From CAYSCX01 sp964429575 (GTDB taxonomy: Bacteria > Desulfobacterota > Binatia > Binatales > Binataceae): 64,000 bases of DNA. Position numbers and translations under genes: made by a program. The DNA lies in contig CAYSCX010000005.1 in the NCBI GenBank assembly GCA_964429575.1, forward strand, positions 86,552 to 150,551, given 5' to 3'. Within the stretch, counting starts at the first letter, position 1. Each line of letters begins with the position of its first letter. Shown here piece by piece: positions 15,821 to 25,225 of this stretch. The notes beneath the pieces are model-generated. The model searched no databases, was not told the DNA's origin, and was given only the letters and a program-made list of their open reading frames with translations.

Positions 15821-16798
15821 CTACCAGCGGAGCAGATTCGCTCCCCAAGTGAGCCCGCCGCCGCACGCGTTGAGCATTACGAGGTCGTTGTCGTGGATGC
15901 GTCCTTGCTCGAGCGCTTCGTCGAGCGCGATCGGGACGGACGCTGCTGACGTATTGCCATATTGGTCGATGTTGGTGAATAACTTCTGCGCGGGGATGCC
16001 CAGACGCTCCGCGACCGCGTCGATGATGCGCAGGTTCGCTTGGTGCGGTACCACCAGGCTGATGTCGTCGAGCGAAACGCCCGCCCGCTCGGCGACGTGC
16101 CGAGTGACTTCTTCCATGCTCTTGACGGCAATCCTAAAGAGTTCTGGACCCTTCATTTTGATCGCGTCGTCGGCCGATCGCCGCGCCTCGGAATCAATCG
16201 TCGCGCGCGCGCCGGTCGCTCGCACAGAAAGCAGATTTCCGAATTCGCCGGCTGAGCGCATCAAGCTTGCGAGCACGCCCCGCGGACCCGCCTCGTGGAC
16301 GAGGACTGCCGCGCCCGCGCCGTCGCCGAACAGCACAGCGGTACGACGATCGCTCCAATCGACCATGGTGGACAGCGCGTCGGCTCCGATCACGAGCACT
16401 CGTTTCCAATCGCCAGCACGCATCGACGCGTCCGCGACTGAAAGCGCATAGACAAAGCCCGAGCACGCGGCGGCGACGTCGAACGCGGGAATCGACGAGA
16501 CGCCGAGGGCATATTGAATCTGGCAAGCGAACGAAGGAAACGCGTACTCCGAAGAGACCGTGCCTGCGACGATCGCGTCGAGCTCCGAGGGCTTTAGACC
16601 CGCACGATCGAGCGCGGTTCGTACCGCCCGCATCGCCACCTCGGCGAGTGACTCTCCGCTGCGCAGCGCATAACGCTGGCCGATTCCGGTGCGCGAACGA
16701 ATCCACTCATCGGACGTGTCGAGAAAGCGTTCGAGGTCCTGGTTGGAAACCGGCGTGCGAGGTGTGGCGCGTCCCGTGCCGACAATTCTGGAACCCAT
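15821..16798 (-). CDS. fabH: 3-oxoacyl-ACP synthase III
   Basis: A 325-residue ketoacyl synthase III, which starts fatty acid chains by condensing an acyl-CoA with malonyl-ACP. Catalytic residues are visible: C112 in AAACSGF, His in VPHQANLRII and Asn in YGNTSAAS. SRTGIGQR and the C-terminal NACGGGLTWGA are also typical. The ATG at 16798 begins MGSRIVGTGRA, matching normal family N-termini. It lies 23 bp downstream of fabF, so the two are cotranscribed. No acyl carrier protein or malonyl transferase gene is next to it, so this is either a partial fatty acid locus or a specialised synthase tied to the neighbouring mutase. Confidence 0.93.
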   Translation of the reverse strand: MGSRIVGTGRATPRTPVSNQDLERFLDTSDEWIRSRTGIGQRYALRSGESLAEVAMRAVRTALDRAGLKPSELDAIVAGTVSSEYAFPSFACQIQYALGVSSIPAFDVAAACSGFVYALSVADASMRAGDWKRVLVIGADALSTMVDWSDRRTAVLFGDGAGAAVLVHEAGPRGVLASLMRSAGEFGNLLSVRATGARATIDSEARRSADDAIKMKGPELFRIAVKSMEEVTRHVAERAGVSLDDISLVVPHQANLRIIDAVAERLGIPAQKLFTNIDQYGNTSAASVPIALDEALEQGRIHDNDLVMLNACGGGLTWGANLLRW

Positions 16799-16821
16799 AG
16801 GATTACCGTGGGACGGTTCGG

Positions 16822-18069
16822 TCAGACCGCGCGGAACGCGAGCGTCGTATTGGTGCCGCCGAAACCGAACGAGTTGTTCAGCGCGACACGAATCTTTGCA
16901 GGGCGTGCGCGGTTGGGTACGTAGTCGAGGTCGCACTCAGGGTCGGGGGTGTCTTGGTTGATGGTGGGCGGGATCATGCCGTTGCGCATCGCGAGTATCG
17001 TGTAGGCTGACTCGATCGCTCCCGCCGCACCGAGCGTGTGTCCGGTCATCGACTTCGTCGAACTAACCGCAATCTTCGCCGCGCGCTCGCCGAACACGTG
17101 CTTGATCGCCTGTGTCTCCGCGAGATCGCCCTGAGGAGTCGAGGTGCCGTGGGCGTTGATGTAATCGATCTCGTTGGGGTCGATGTCGCCGTCTTCCAGG
17201 CACAGGCGCATGCATCGTGCCGCGCCCTCGCCCTCGGGCGCCGGATGCGTGATGTGATGCGCATCGCCGTTGGCGGCATAGCCGCACACTTCCCCAAAAA
17301 TTGTCGCGCCGCGCGACACCGCCAGTTCCCGCTCTTCGAGTATCAGTGCCGCCGCACCCTCCGCGAATACGAAACCGTCGCGCGCCTTGTCGAACGGACG
17401 GCTCGCGCGCTCGGGTTCGTCGTTGCGAGTAGAAAGCGCTCGCATCGCGATGAAGCCGCCGACGCCCAGACCAGTCAGCGCCGCCTCCGAGCCCCCCACA
17501 ATCGCCGCGTCAAGGAACCCGAGGCGGATCATGCGGTACGATTCGCCGATTGCGTGGCTGCCCGACGCACATGCGCTGGTGGTCGTGAGATTCACGCCCT
17601 TGGCGCCGTAGCGAATGGCGATGTGGCCGGGGGCCAGGTTGCCGATGATCTTCGGTATGAAGAACGGCGAGACGTGCTTCAAGCCCGTCCGGAGGTAGTT
17701 GAGGTGGGATTCCTCCAGCGTCGTGAGGCCGCCGATGCCAACCCCCATCATCACGCCGACGTGCGCGGCCAGCTCGTCCGAGATCTTAAGACACGACTGG
17801 CGCATCGCCTGCTCGGCGGCGCCGACGGCGTACTGGATAAAGAGGTCCATCTTCTTGACGTCGCGCCTCTCGATCCAGTCCTCGGGTACAAAGTCCTTCA
17901 CCTCGCCCGCAATTCGGACTGGGAACGTCGATACGTCGAATCGCGTTATCTGCGCCACGCCGGAGCGACCCGCCATTAGCGCTTCCCAATTCTTGTCCAC
18001 TCCCGTCCCGAGCGGAGTCACCAGTCCAAGTCCGGTCACTACGACGCGGCGATCCAGCAGTTGTCTCAT
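16822..18069 (-). CDS. fabF: 3-oxoacyl-ACP synthase II
   Basis: A 415-residue elongating ketoacyl synthase. The Cys-His-His triad is visible as C167 in TTSACASGSHAIG, His in INAHGTSTPQGD and His in SMTGHTLGAAGA, and the C-terminal NNSFGFGGTN box is present. The ATG at 18069 gives the usual start (MRQLLDRRVVVTGLGLVTPLG). It is the first gene of the minus-strand group fabF-fabH-ArsA-like-mutase. The 151-bp gap to the divergent gene at 18221 must hold the promoters for both directions. In most genomes fabF follows acpP, which is absent here. Confidence 0.95.
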   Translation of the reverse strand: MRQLLDRRVVVTGLGLVTPLGTGVDKNWEALMAGRSGVAQITRFDVSTFPVRIAGEVKDFVPEDWIERRDVKKMDLFIQYAVGAAEQAMRQSCLKISDELAAHVGVMMGVGIGGLTTLEESHLNYLRTGLKHVSPFFIPKIIGNLAPGHIAIRYGAKGVNLTTTSACASGSHAIGESYRMIRLGFLDAAIVGGSEAALTGLGVGGFIAMRALSTRNDEPERASRPFDKARDGFVFAEGAAALILEERELAVSRGATIFGEVCGYAANGDAHHITHPAPEGEGAARCMRLCLEDGDIDPNEIDYINAHGTSTPQGDLAETQAIKHVFGERAAKIAVSSTKSMTGHTLGAAGAIESAYTILAMRNGMIPPTINQDTPDPECDLDYVPNRARPAKIRVALNNSFGFGGTNTTLAFRAV

Positions 18070-18220
18070 CGAGGCCCGCCATCCTCCACAAGCGTTACCG
18101 CACATCTTCTATCAAATCGCCGTTGCGGTCGAGAACGTAGCTGGCACAGGTGTTGATGGCGCCGGGTGTAATTCAGGATTGAAACTTGAACCGCCGTACG
18201 TCGGATGAAACAATTATGGA

Positions 18221-18589
18221 GTGTCAGCAGATCTGCGTGCGGACGATCCATTCGTCAGGCTCACCGAAAACCTCCGCGAACTCGAAGTCGTAATCGGTGA
18301 GAAGGCGCGGCCCGTGGTGGCGGAGGTGCGCGCGGGACTCACCGAGGCCCTGGCGCTCCGCGAGCGCGGCGACGTGGCCGCGGCGCTCGATTCGATTCGC
18401 CGAGCTATGGAACGGCTCGCGATGCTCGCCACCGAACTTGACGCCGATGAGGGGCTGCTGATGCGAGCTATCGCAGCGCGCTTCACCGACGCGCTCAATG
18501 TCGGCCGCAAGGGCGCAGCGAAGGAGGCGGTCAACCTGATGCGTCACAAGGCCGGCGATACCAAGGATGAACCGAACAAGGACTGGTGA
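18221..18589 (+). CDS. Hypothetical small helical protein
   Basis: A 122-residue hydrophilic protein, predicted mostly helical from its Ala/Leu/Arg/Glu content, with no signal peptide or membrane segment. GLTEALALRERGDVAAALDSIRRAMERLA resembles one helical hairpin of a repeat-type protein. The start is GTG with only a weak GGAG before it. It is divergent from fabF and lies 135 bp upstream of the transketolase gene on the same strand. No function is assigned. Confidence 0.7.
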   Translation: MSADLRADDPFVRLTENLRELEVVIGEKARPVVAEVRAGLTEALALRERGDVAAALDSIRRAMERLAMLATELDADEGLLMRAIAARFTDALNVGRKGAAKEAVNLMRHKAGDTKDEPNKDW

Positions 18590-18724
18590 GGCGGCCGATC
18601 ATCGCGAACCACTCGCGCAGAAATCATTGGCCGGGTTTGTCCTCGTAACGCGGTGCGAGCGGCCGCGGGTGCAAATTGAAAACCGCGGCGCACTCGCCGC
18701 CCAACAAATCATTCGGGTGATACC

Positions 18725-20755
18725 TTGGCGCTAGCAGCGGAAGTCAGAGCGGCGAAGACGAACATCGACGAGCTGTGCATCAATTCGATCCGCGTGCTCG
18801 CGATCGACGCGGTGCAGAAGGCCAACTCGGGACATCCCGGGATGCCGATGGGCATGGCGCCGTCTGCATACCTCCTGTTCACCCGCTTCATGCGGCACAA
18901 CCCGCGCAACCCCAAGTGGTACGGCCGCGATCGGTTCGTGCTGTCGGCGGGTCACGGTTCGATGTTGTTGTACGCGCTGCTTTATCTGACCGGCTACGAT
19001 CTAACGCTCGATGACATCAAGCAGTTTCGACAGTTGGGCAGCCGCACGCCCGGACATCCGGAGAATCATCTGACACCTGGCGTCGAGACGACCACCGGAC
19101 CGCTCGGCCAGGGGTTCGGCAACGGCGTCGGGATGGCGATCGCTGCGCAACACATGGCGGCGCGCTACTCGGGGGACTCCGGCGATCTTTTCGATCATCG
19201 GGTATTTGCAATCGTCAGCGACGGCGACCTGATGGAAGGCGTCGCAAGCGAAGCCGCATCGATCGCGGGGCACCTTGGTCTGGGCAATATCGTCTATCTC
19301 TATGACGACAATCACATCACCATCGACGGCGCCACCGCGCTCTCGTTCTCCGAAGATGTCTGCAAACGCTTCGATGCGTACGGATGGCACACGCAATCGG
19401 TCGAAGATGCCAACGATCTCGCTGCGCTCACCCAGGCGATCGAAAACGGTTGCGCCGAGACGTCGCGGCCGTCGCTGATTCGCGTCCACTCGCACATCGG
19501 CTACGGAAGCCCTCACAAGCAGGATACGTCCGACGCGCATGGCAAGGCGCTCGGCCCGGATGAAGTGAAACTGACGAAACAGTTCTACGGCTGGCCGGTT
19601 GAGCCCGCCTTTTACGTTCCGGACGAGGCGCTCGCGCGGACGCGCGCATGCGTCGAACGTGGAGAGCGGCTCGAAGCCGAATGGAACCAGCGCTTCGCCG
19701 AATACGCACGCGCGCATGGCCGCGAGGCGTCGGAGTTCAATGCGATGCTCGCCGGAGAGCTTGCGGCCGGATGGGACTCCGATCTACCCAAGTTCACCTC
19801 CAAGGACACGCTCGCTACCCGCGAGTCAGGTTCCAGGGCGCAGGCGGCGATCACCGCCAAGGTTTGGAATCTGTTCGGTGGCGCCGCCGATCTAAACGAA
19901 TCGACGTTCACCGACGTCAAGGATGGCCGGAGCTTCGAGCGAGGCGATTACGCCGGCCGCAACCTTCACTTCGGGATTCGCGAGCACGGAATGTGCTCGA
20001 TTCTAAACGGAATCGCGCTTCACGGCGGTTTTATTCCTTACGGTTCGACCTTCTTTGTTTTCACCGACTACTGCCGTCCGTCGATCAGGCTTGCCGCGCT
20101 GATGGGTCTGCACGTCGTTTACATCCTCACGCATGATTCGATCGGCCTGGGCGAGGACGGACCGACGCACCAGCCCGTCGAGCACCTGCTGGCGATGCGT
20201 GCGATCCCCAACTTCACGCTTATCCGCCCCGCTGACGCCAATGAGGCGGTCGAGGCATGGCGCGTCGCGATGACGCACAAGGGCGGACCAGTGTTGCTCG
20301 CCTTGTCGCGCCAGAAGCTTCCGACGTTCGACCGTACGGTCGTAGCGCCGGCCGGCGGACTCGCGCGCGGAGCGTACGTACTTTCAGAGACAAAAGGGCG
20401 CAGCGCCGAGATCATATTGATCGCAACCGGTTCGGAAGTTCAGCTCGCAGTCGGCGCGCAGGCGGAGCTTGAAAAGCGGGGTAAAGCGGCGCGCGTGGTG
20501 AGCATGCCGAGCTTTGAATTATTCGAGAAGCAGGACCAGGCGTATCGCGATTCCGTGCTGCCGCCCGCAATCCGCAAGAGGCTGGCGATCGAAGCGGGCG
20601 TACCGCTGTCGTGGCACCGCTGGGTTGGACCCGAGGGCGATATCATCGCAATGGCGACGTTCGGCGCCTCGGCGCCGTACCAGGAGCTGATGAAGCACTT
20701 CGGCTTCACGGTCGAGAACGTAGTCCAGCGCGCGCTCAAATTGCTTTCACCCTGA
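18725..20755 (+). CDS. tkt: Transketolase
   Basis: A 676-residue thiamine diphosphate enzyme that moves two-carbon units between sugar phosphates in the pentose phosphate or Calvin routes. Motifs include GHPGMPMGMAP, LSAGHGSMLLYALLYL, the ThDP-binding GDGDLMEGVASEAASIAGHLGLGN...DDN, the central GAADLNEST and GIREHGM, and GEDGPTHQPVEHL in the pyrimidine domain. The length is normal. The annotated start is TTG (18725); the next residues fit family N-termini, but the start codon is not certain. The transaldolase-isomerase fusion follows 69 bp later, so the two form one carbon metabolism unit. Confidence 0.96.
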   Translation: MALAAEVRAAKTNIDELCINSIRVLAIDAVQKANSGHPGMPMGMAPSAYLLFTRFMRHNPRNPKWYGRDRFVLSAGHGSMLLYALLYLTGYDLTLDDIKQFRQLGSRTPGHPENHLTPGVETTTGPLGQGFGNGVGMAIAAQHMAARYSGDSGDLFDHRVFAIVSDGDLMEGVASEAASIAGHLGLGNIVYLYDDNHITIDGATALSFSEDVCKRFDAYGWHTQSVEDANDLAALTQAIENGCAETSRPSLIRVHSHIGYGSPHKQDTSDAHGKALGPDEVKLTKQFYGWPVEPAFYVPDEALARTRACVERGERLEAEWNQRFAEYARAHGREASEFNAMLAGELAAGWDSDLPKFTSKDTLATRESGSRAQAAITAKVWNLFGGAADLNESTFTDVKDGRSFERGDYAGRNLHFGIREHGMCSILNGIALHGGFIPYGSTFFVFTDYCRPSIRLAALMGLHVVYILTHDSIGLGEDGPTHQPVEHLLAMRAIPNFTLIRPADANEAVEAWRVAMTHKGGPVLLALSRQKLPTFDRTVVAPAGGLARGAYVLSETKGRSAEIILIATGSEVQLAVGAQAELEKRGKAARVVSMPSFELFEKQDQAYRDSVLPPAIRKRLAIEAGVPLSWHRWVGPEGDIIAMATFGASAPYQELMKHFGFTVENVVQRALKLLSP

Positions 20756-20824
20756 CGCCCGCTTGCGCCGCGGCCGCGCGCAGAACGCATCGCGCCGAAT
20801 TGTCATCAAGGAGCGACGACGATC

Positions 20825-23677
20825 ATGGCGAATGCTGAAAACCCTCTCAGAATATTGGAGCACTTCGGGCAGAGCGTTTGGCTCGATTACATCCGCCGCC
20901 ATCTCCTGAGTTCCGCCGAGTATCGGCGCATGCTTACCGAGGACGGCCTCAAGGGAATGACGTCGAACCCGACCATCTTCGAAAAGGCGATCGGCGGCTC
21001 GACTGATTACGACGACCAGCTCAAGGAACTCGCGCCGTCCAATAAGAGCATCGACGAAATCTACGAGGCGCTGTCGTTTACCGACATTCGGATGGCGTGC
21101 GACGCGCTGCGCCCGCTCTACGACCAGACGGGCGGTCTCGACGGTTTCGTGAGTTACGAGGTCTCGCCGCTTCTGTCGAACGATACGCAGGGAACCCTTG
21201 CCGCCGCGCGACGCTATTGGAAGGCGATCGCCCGGCCCAACTTGATGATCAAGGTCCCAGCGACGCCCGCCGGCCTGCCCGCAATCGAGCAGCTACTTGC
21301 CGACGGCCTCAACATCAACATCACGTTGATGTTCTCGATCAAGCATTACCAGGCGGTAGCCGAAGCCTACCTTCGCGGACTCGAGCGCCGCGCGACGCAA
21401 GGCAAACCGCTCGATAGAAGCGCCTCGGTGGCGAGTGTATTCGTGAGCCGCGTCGAAACGCTGGTGGACAAGCGCCTTGATGAGAAGCTCAAGGCGCGAC
21501 CCGATGAGGCGGTCGCAGCGTTGCGTGGTTCTTCGGCCGTAGCCAACTCGCAGCTGATCTACGAAAAGTTCAAATCAATCTTCTCGAGCGACAGGTTCAA
21601 GGCGCTCGAGCAGAAAGGGGCACGTGTGCAGCGCCCGCTGTGGGCATCGACCGGCACCAAGAATCCAGCCTACAGCGATATCAAGTACGTGCAGGAACTG
21701 ATCGGGCCGCACACCGTCAACACGATGCCTCCGGCGACGATGGATGCGTATCGCGATCACGGCACGCCGCGCGCGACGCTCGAAGAAGGGATCGATGATG
21801 CCCGCCGCACCGTCGAGCAGCTCGCGCGGGCAGGCATCGATCTCAACGTGATCGGCGAAGAGCTCCAGGACGAAGGCGTCAAGCTGTTTGCGAAATCCTT
21901 CGAGGATCTCCGCGACGTAATCTCTGCGCGGCGCAAGGCCCTGGTGGCGGGCGCGTTCGATCGCCAGACCATTCACGCCCCGGGGTACCAGAAACAGATC
22001 CAGGCGATGTACGACGAGCTCGACAAGAAGGAATTTCCTGCGCGGCTGTGGCGCAAGGATCCTGCCCTTTGGAAGAGTGATGGCGGCCACGAGGCGATCA
22101 TCCGCAACGCCCTCGGCTGGCTCACCGTGCCCGAGATGATGACCGAGCAAGCGGACAATCTGCGCGCGTTTGCCAATGAGGTCCGCAGCGACGGCATCCG
22201 CGACGTTGTGCTGCTCGGAATGGGCGGCTCGAGCCTTTGCCCGGAGCTTTTCGCTCGCACCTTCCCGAGCGCGCCGGGCTACCCGCGCCTGCAGGTGCTC
22301 GATTCGACCGTCCCAGGCGTGATTCGCGCGGTCGAGAAGGCGATCGATCCAACCAAGACGCTATTCATCGTCTCGAGCAAATCTGGCGGCACCATCGAGA
22401 CGCTGTCGCACTACAAGTCGTTCTTCGAAATCGTAAAGCAAAAGTCCAGGGAGCCCGGACGCAATTTCATTGCGATCACCGACCCGGGCACCGGCCTCGA
22501 AAAGATCGCGCGCGAGAATGGATTCCGCCGCGTGTTTTTGAATCCACACGATATCGGCGGAAGATACTCGGCGCTGTCCTATTTCGGGCTGGTGCCCGCG
22601 GCGCTGATTGGCATGGACGTACCAACGCTGCTCGATCGTGCGATTCGTATGGTGCACAGTTCCGCCGGATGTTTGCGGGTGCCTGAAAACGCGGGCGTGA
22701 GCCTCGGCGGTGCGCTCGGGACCATCAAGAAGGCAGGGCGCGACAAAGTCACCTTCATCGTTTCGCCGTCGATTGGTGCATTCGGGCTGTGGGTGGAGCA
22801 GCTGATCGCGGAGAGCACCGGCAAGGAGGGAACCGGCCTGGTTCCGATTTGCGACGAACCGCTGGTAGATGCGAAGTGCTACGCGAAGGACCGCGTGTTC
22901 GCGTACTTGCGGCTCGCGGCGGCAGTCGATGCCGCGCAGGATCGGGCTGTCGAGGCGCTCAAGCAAAGCGGCGCACCCGTGGTTACGATCTCGGTCGGCG
23001 AGAAGATCGACCTCGGCGAGGAATTCATGCGTTGGGAGATCGCGACCGCAACCGCGGGTTCGATTATCGGCATCGACGCGTTCGATCAGCCGAATGTGCA
23101 GGAGAGCAAGGACAACACCAACCGGCTCCTCAAGCAATTCGAGCAGTCGGGAAAGCTTGTAGCACCCGCGCCCGACGCCGAAAGCGGGGACCTCGCGGTG
23201 TACGTCGGCGCGGAGGTGAAGGAGGCGACGGCCGGTGCGCAGGGATTTGGCGGCGTGTTGCGTGGATTCGTGAAACTCGCCCGGCCCGGCGATTATCTCG
23301 CGGCCATGGCGTACGTGGTACCGAGTCCGATGGTAGAGCGCGATATTGCGGCGGTTCGCGCGGCGGCGATAGAGCGATGCGGAATCGCGACGACATTCGG
23401 GTATGGTCCGCGCTTTCTGCATTCGACCGGGCAACTTCACAAGGGCGGTCCGAACACGGGGCTTTTCCTGCAGATCACGCAGGACCATCCGGACAAGATC
23501 GCGATTCCGGGTGAACCTTACGACTTCGCGATTCTGCATCAGGCCCAGCACCTCGGCGACTTTCAATCACTGGAGACCCATGGGCGCCGTGTCATTCGGG
23601 TGCATCTGAAGGGTGCCGATCCGGCCGCTGCGCTCGGAACTCTTAAGACTGCCTTGATCGATGCGATGGGAAAGTAG
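20825..23677 (+). CDS. tal-pgi: Bifunctional transaldolase / glucose-6-phosphate isomerase
   Basis: A 950-residue fusion. Residues 1 to about 370 are transaldolase (MTSNPTIFEKAI near the start; Schiff-base K143 in LMIKVPAT; MPPATMDAY). After a short linker, residues about 385-950 are a phosphoglucose isomerase (LLGMGGSSLCPELF, SKSGGTIETLSHYK, and the C-terminal active-site Lys region GPRFLHSTGQLHKGG). One chain can thus move sedoheptulose-7-phosphate products to fructose-6-phosphate and on to glucose-6-phosphate. The fusion is known from some bacteria, including cyanobacteria and deltaproteobacteria. AAGGAG lies at a good distance before the ATG. It is followed 27 bp later by the lactonase gene. 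Confidence 0.96.
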   Translation: MANAENPLRILEHFGQSVWLDYIRRHLLSSAEYRRMLTEDGLKGMTSNPTIFEKAIGGSTDYDDQLKELAPSNKSIDEIYEALSFTDIRMACDALRPLYDQTGGLDGFVSYEVSPLLSNDTQGTLAAARRYWKAIARPNLMIKVPATPAGLPAIEQLLADGLNINITLMFSIKHYQAVAEAYLRGLERRATQGKPLDRSASVASVFVSRVETLVDKRLDEKLKARPDEAVAALRGSSAVANSQLIYEKFKSIFSSDRFKALEQKGARVQRPLWASTGTKNPAYSDIKYVQELIGPHTVNTMPPATMDAYRDHGTPRATLEEGIDDARRTVEQLARAGIDLNVIGEELQDEGVKLFAKSFEDLRDVISARRKALVAGAFDRQTIHAPGYQKQIQAMYDELDKKEFPARLWRKDPALWKSDGGHEAIIRNALGWLTVPEMMTEQADNLRAFANEVRSDGIRDVVLLGMGGSSLCPELFARTFPSAPGYPRLQVLDSTVPGVIRAVEKAIDPTKTLFIVSSKSGGTIETLSHYKSFFEIVKQKSREPGRNFIAITDPGTGLEKIARENGFRRVFLNPHDIGGRYSALSYFGLVPAALIGMDVPTLLDRAIRMVHSSAGCLRVPENAGVSLGGALGTIKKAGRDKVTFIVSPSIGAFGLWVEQLIAESTGKEGTGLVPICDEPLVDAKCYAKDRVFAYLRLAAAVDAAQDRAVEALKQSGAPVVTISVGEKIDLGEEFMRWEIATATAGSIIGIDAFDQPNVQESKDNTNRLLKQFEQSGKLVAPAPDAESGDLAVYVGAEVKEATAGAQGFGGVLRGFVKLARPGDYLAAMAYVVPSPMVERDIAAVRAAAIERCGIATTFGYGPRFLHSTGQLHKGGPNTGLFLQITQDHPDKIAIPGEPYDFAILHQAQHLGDFQSLETHGRRVIRVHLKGADPAAALGTLKTALIDAMGK

Positions 23678-23704
23678 CGGAGCCGGCGGCCAAAGGCACG
23701 CGAC

Positions 23705-24448
23705 ATGAGCAGTCCACATATTCAAGTACTTGACGACGCGCGATCATTGTACGTGCGCGGGGCGGAAGAGATCGCGCATATTGCCGGGGAGGCGATCTGT
23801 ACGCATGGCGAGTTCAGGCTGTGCCTCGCTGGAGGGTCAACACCCGCCGCAACTTACGAATTGCTCGCGACGCGCTTCAGCCACAGCATCGATTGGAGCG
23901 AGGTGCAGTTCTTTTGGGGCGACGAACGGTGCGTACCACCTGATCATCCGGCGTCCAACTTCGGCATGGCGCATCGAACCCTGCTCGCATCGCTGCCGCT
24001 CCGTCCGGAGCAGGTGCACCGAATATCCGGCGAAATCGCGCCCGCCGAAGGCGCTGCACTTTACGAGCAGGAACTGAAGCGCGCATTCTCGTTAGGCGCC
24101 GCAGAGTTTCCGCGGTTCGATCTTGTTCTGCTCGGTCTCGGCGAGAACCGCCACACCGCGTCGCTATTTCCCGGCAACGCCGCGATCCGCGAGTCGCGCC
24201 GGCTTGCCGTCGCGGTAGAGGTTGACGCGGAGCAACCCAACCGCATCACCATTACGCCGCCGGTCATCAACAGTGCCCAGCGCGTCATGTTCCTGGTCGC
24301 GGGAGATTCGAAGGCGGACGCGGTGCGTGATGTGATCTCTGGACCGCGCGATCCCGGCCGATTCCCTGCGCAGATCGTCGCGCCGGCCAACGGCGAGATC
24401 ATCTGGCTGCTCGATCGCGCCGCAGCGAAGTTCCTGCCCGAACGTTGA
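23705..24448 (+). CDS. pgl: 6-phosphogluconolactonase
   Basis: A 247-residue lactonase of the DevB/SOL type, which hydrolyses 6-phosphogluconolactone in the oxidative pentose phosphate pathway. Characteristic segments are LCLAGGSTPAATYELL, FFWGDERCVPPDHPASNFGMA, LVLLGLGENRHTASLFPG and the C-terminal RFPAQIV. The usual GxDGHTAS is here GENRHTAS, keeping the His. Normal length, ATG start 27 bp after the fusion gene. The partner glucose-6-phosphate dehydrogenase (zwf) is not in the window, so it must be encoded elsewhere or the enzyme uses lactone from another source. Confidence 0.93.
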   Translation: MSSPHIQVLDDARSLYVRGAEEIAHIAGEAICTHGEFRLCLAGGSTPAATYELLATRFSHSIDWSEVQFFWGDERCVPPDHPASNFGMAHRTLLASLPLRPEQVHRISGEIAPAEGAALYEQELKRAFSLGAAEFPRFDLVLLGLGENRHTASLFPGNAAIRESRRLAVAVEVDAEQPNRITITPPVINSAQRVMFLVAGDSKADAVRDVISGPRDPGRFPAQIVAPANGEIIWLLDRAAAKFLPER

Positions 24449-24495
24449 GACCGCTGGCTCGACAGCCACACGCCGGCGGCTGCTAGATTAGGCTC

Positions 24496-25044
24496 ATGCT
24501 GCGCTTTGCCGCACGCCACTTCACCGCCATCCTGCTGTTGGGCGTGCTTGGCTGGTGGACAGTGTATTACCTGCCGGGCACGCCATCGTTTACAGTTCTA
24601 CAGCTGAAACGTGCGATCGACGCGCGCAGCGGCCAACAAGCGGCGAACTATGTGGATTTCGCCAGCGTGGTGCGAACCGCCGGGTATGAAATGGTCAAGA
24701 AGCGCGGCGGCGGTGATCCATTCGGTCAGCTGCTCGGCAAGGGGGCGATCGATTTGTTCACCGGGCCGATGGCGGGGATCGTCCGCGCGTGGGCGGTGCA
24801 GCGGGTGGATGAAGGGTCGCGCGACGTGCAGATGCCCGCAGCCGCGGTGGCGGGTGCAATCGTCTTGATGCATCGCGATGGTGACACTGCGGCGACCGCC
24901 TTCGATGACCGCCGCGGTCGCAAGTGGGACATTCGAATGGCGCGCGGGAGCGATGGCCGTTGGCGGATCACCGAAGTTCGCAACATCGACGAGCTTCTCC
25001 GTGATTTGCAGATGCGCGAAAGCCGTCGCGAGCCACCGCACTAA
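24496..25044 (+). CDS. DUF2939 family membrane-anchored protein
   Basis: A 182-residue protein with an N-terminal hydrophobic helix (about residues 9-28, LLLGVLGWWTVYYL) and a soluble remainder. FTVLQLKRAIDARSGQQAANYVDFASVVRTAG matches the pattern of DUF2939 proteins (W..SPY....LK.AID..D...L..YVDF..VR). DUF2939 proteins have no known function. The gene starts 48 bp after pgl and could be cotranscribed, but its relation to sugar metabolism is probably only positional. Confidence 0.8.
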   Translation: MLRFAARHFTAILLLGVLGWWTVYYLPGTPSFTVLQLKRAIDARSGQQAANYVDFASVVRTAGYEMVKKRGGGDPFGQLLGKGAIDLFTGPMAGIVRAWAVQRVDEGSRDVQMPAAAVAGAIVLMHRDGDTAATAFDDRRGRKWDIRMARGSDGRWRITEVRNIDELLRDLQMRESRREPPH

Positions 25045-25225
25045 CGCGCCGCGCGTTTACCACCAAATCGTTGACCGCTAAACTTGAACATGCGCGCCCG
25101 GACGATCGCGCTCGGCCGCGCATCCGTTTGAACACCTCGATGCTAGGATTGCGTGGAGATTGCACGCCTGTGGCGTGCCGCCGCGCGCGCCGCGCAGTCC
25201 GCCGGAACTTCGGGCCCACTTCAGA

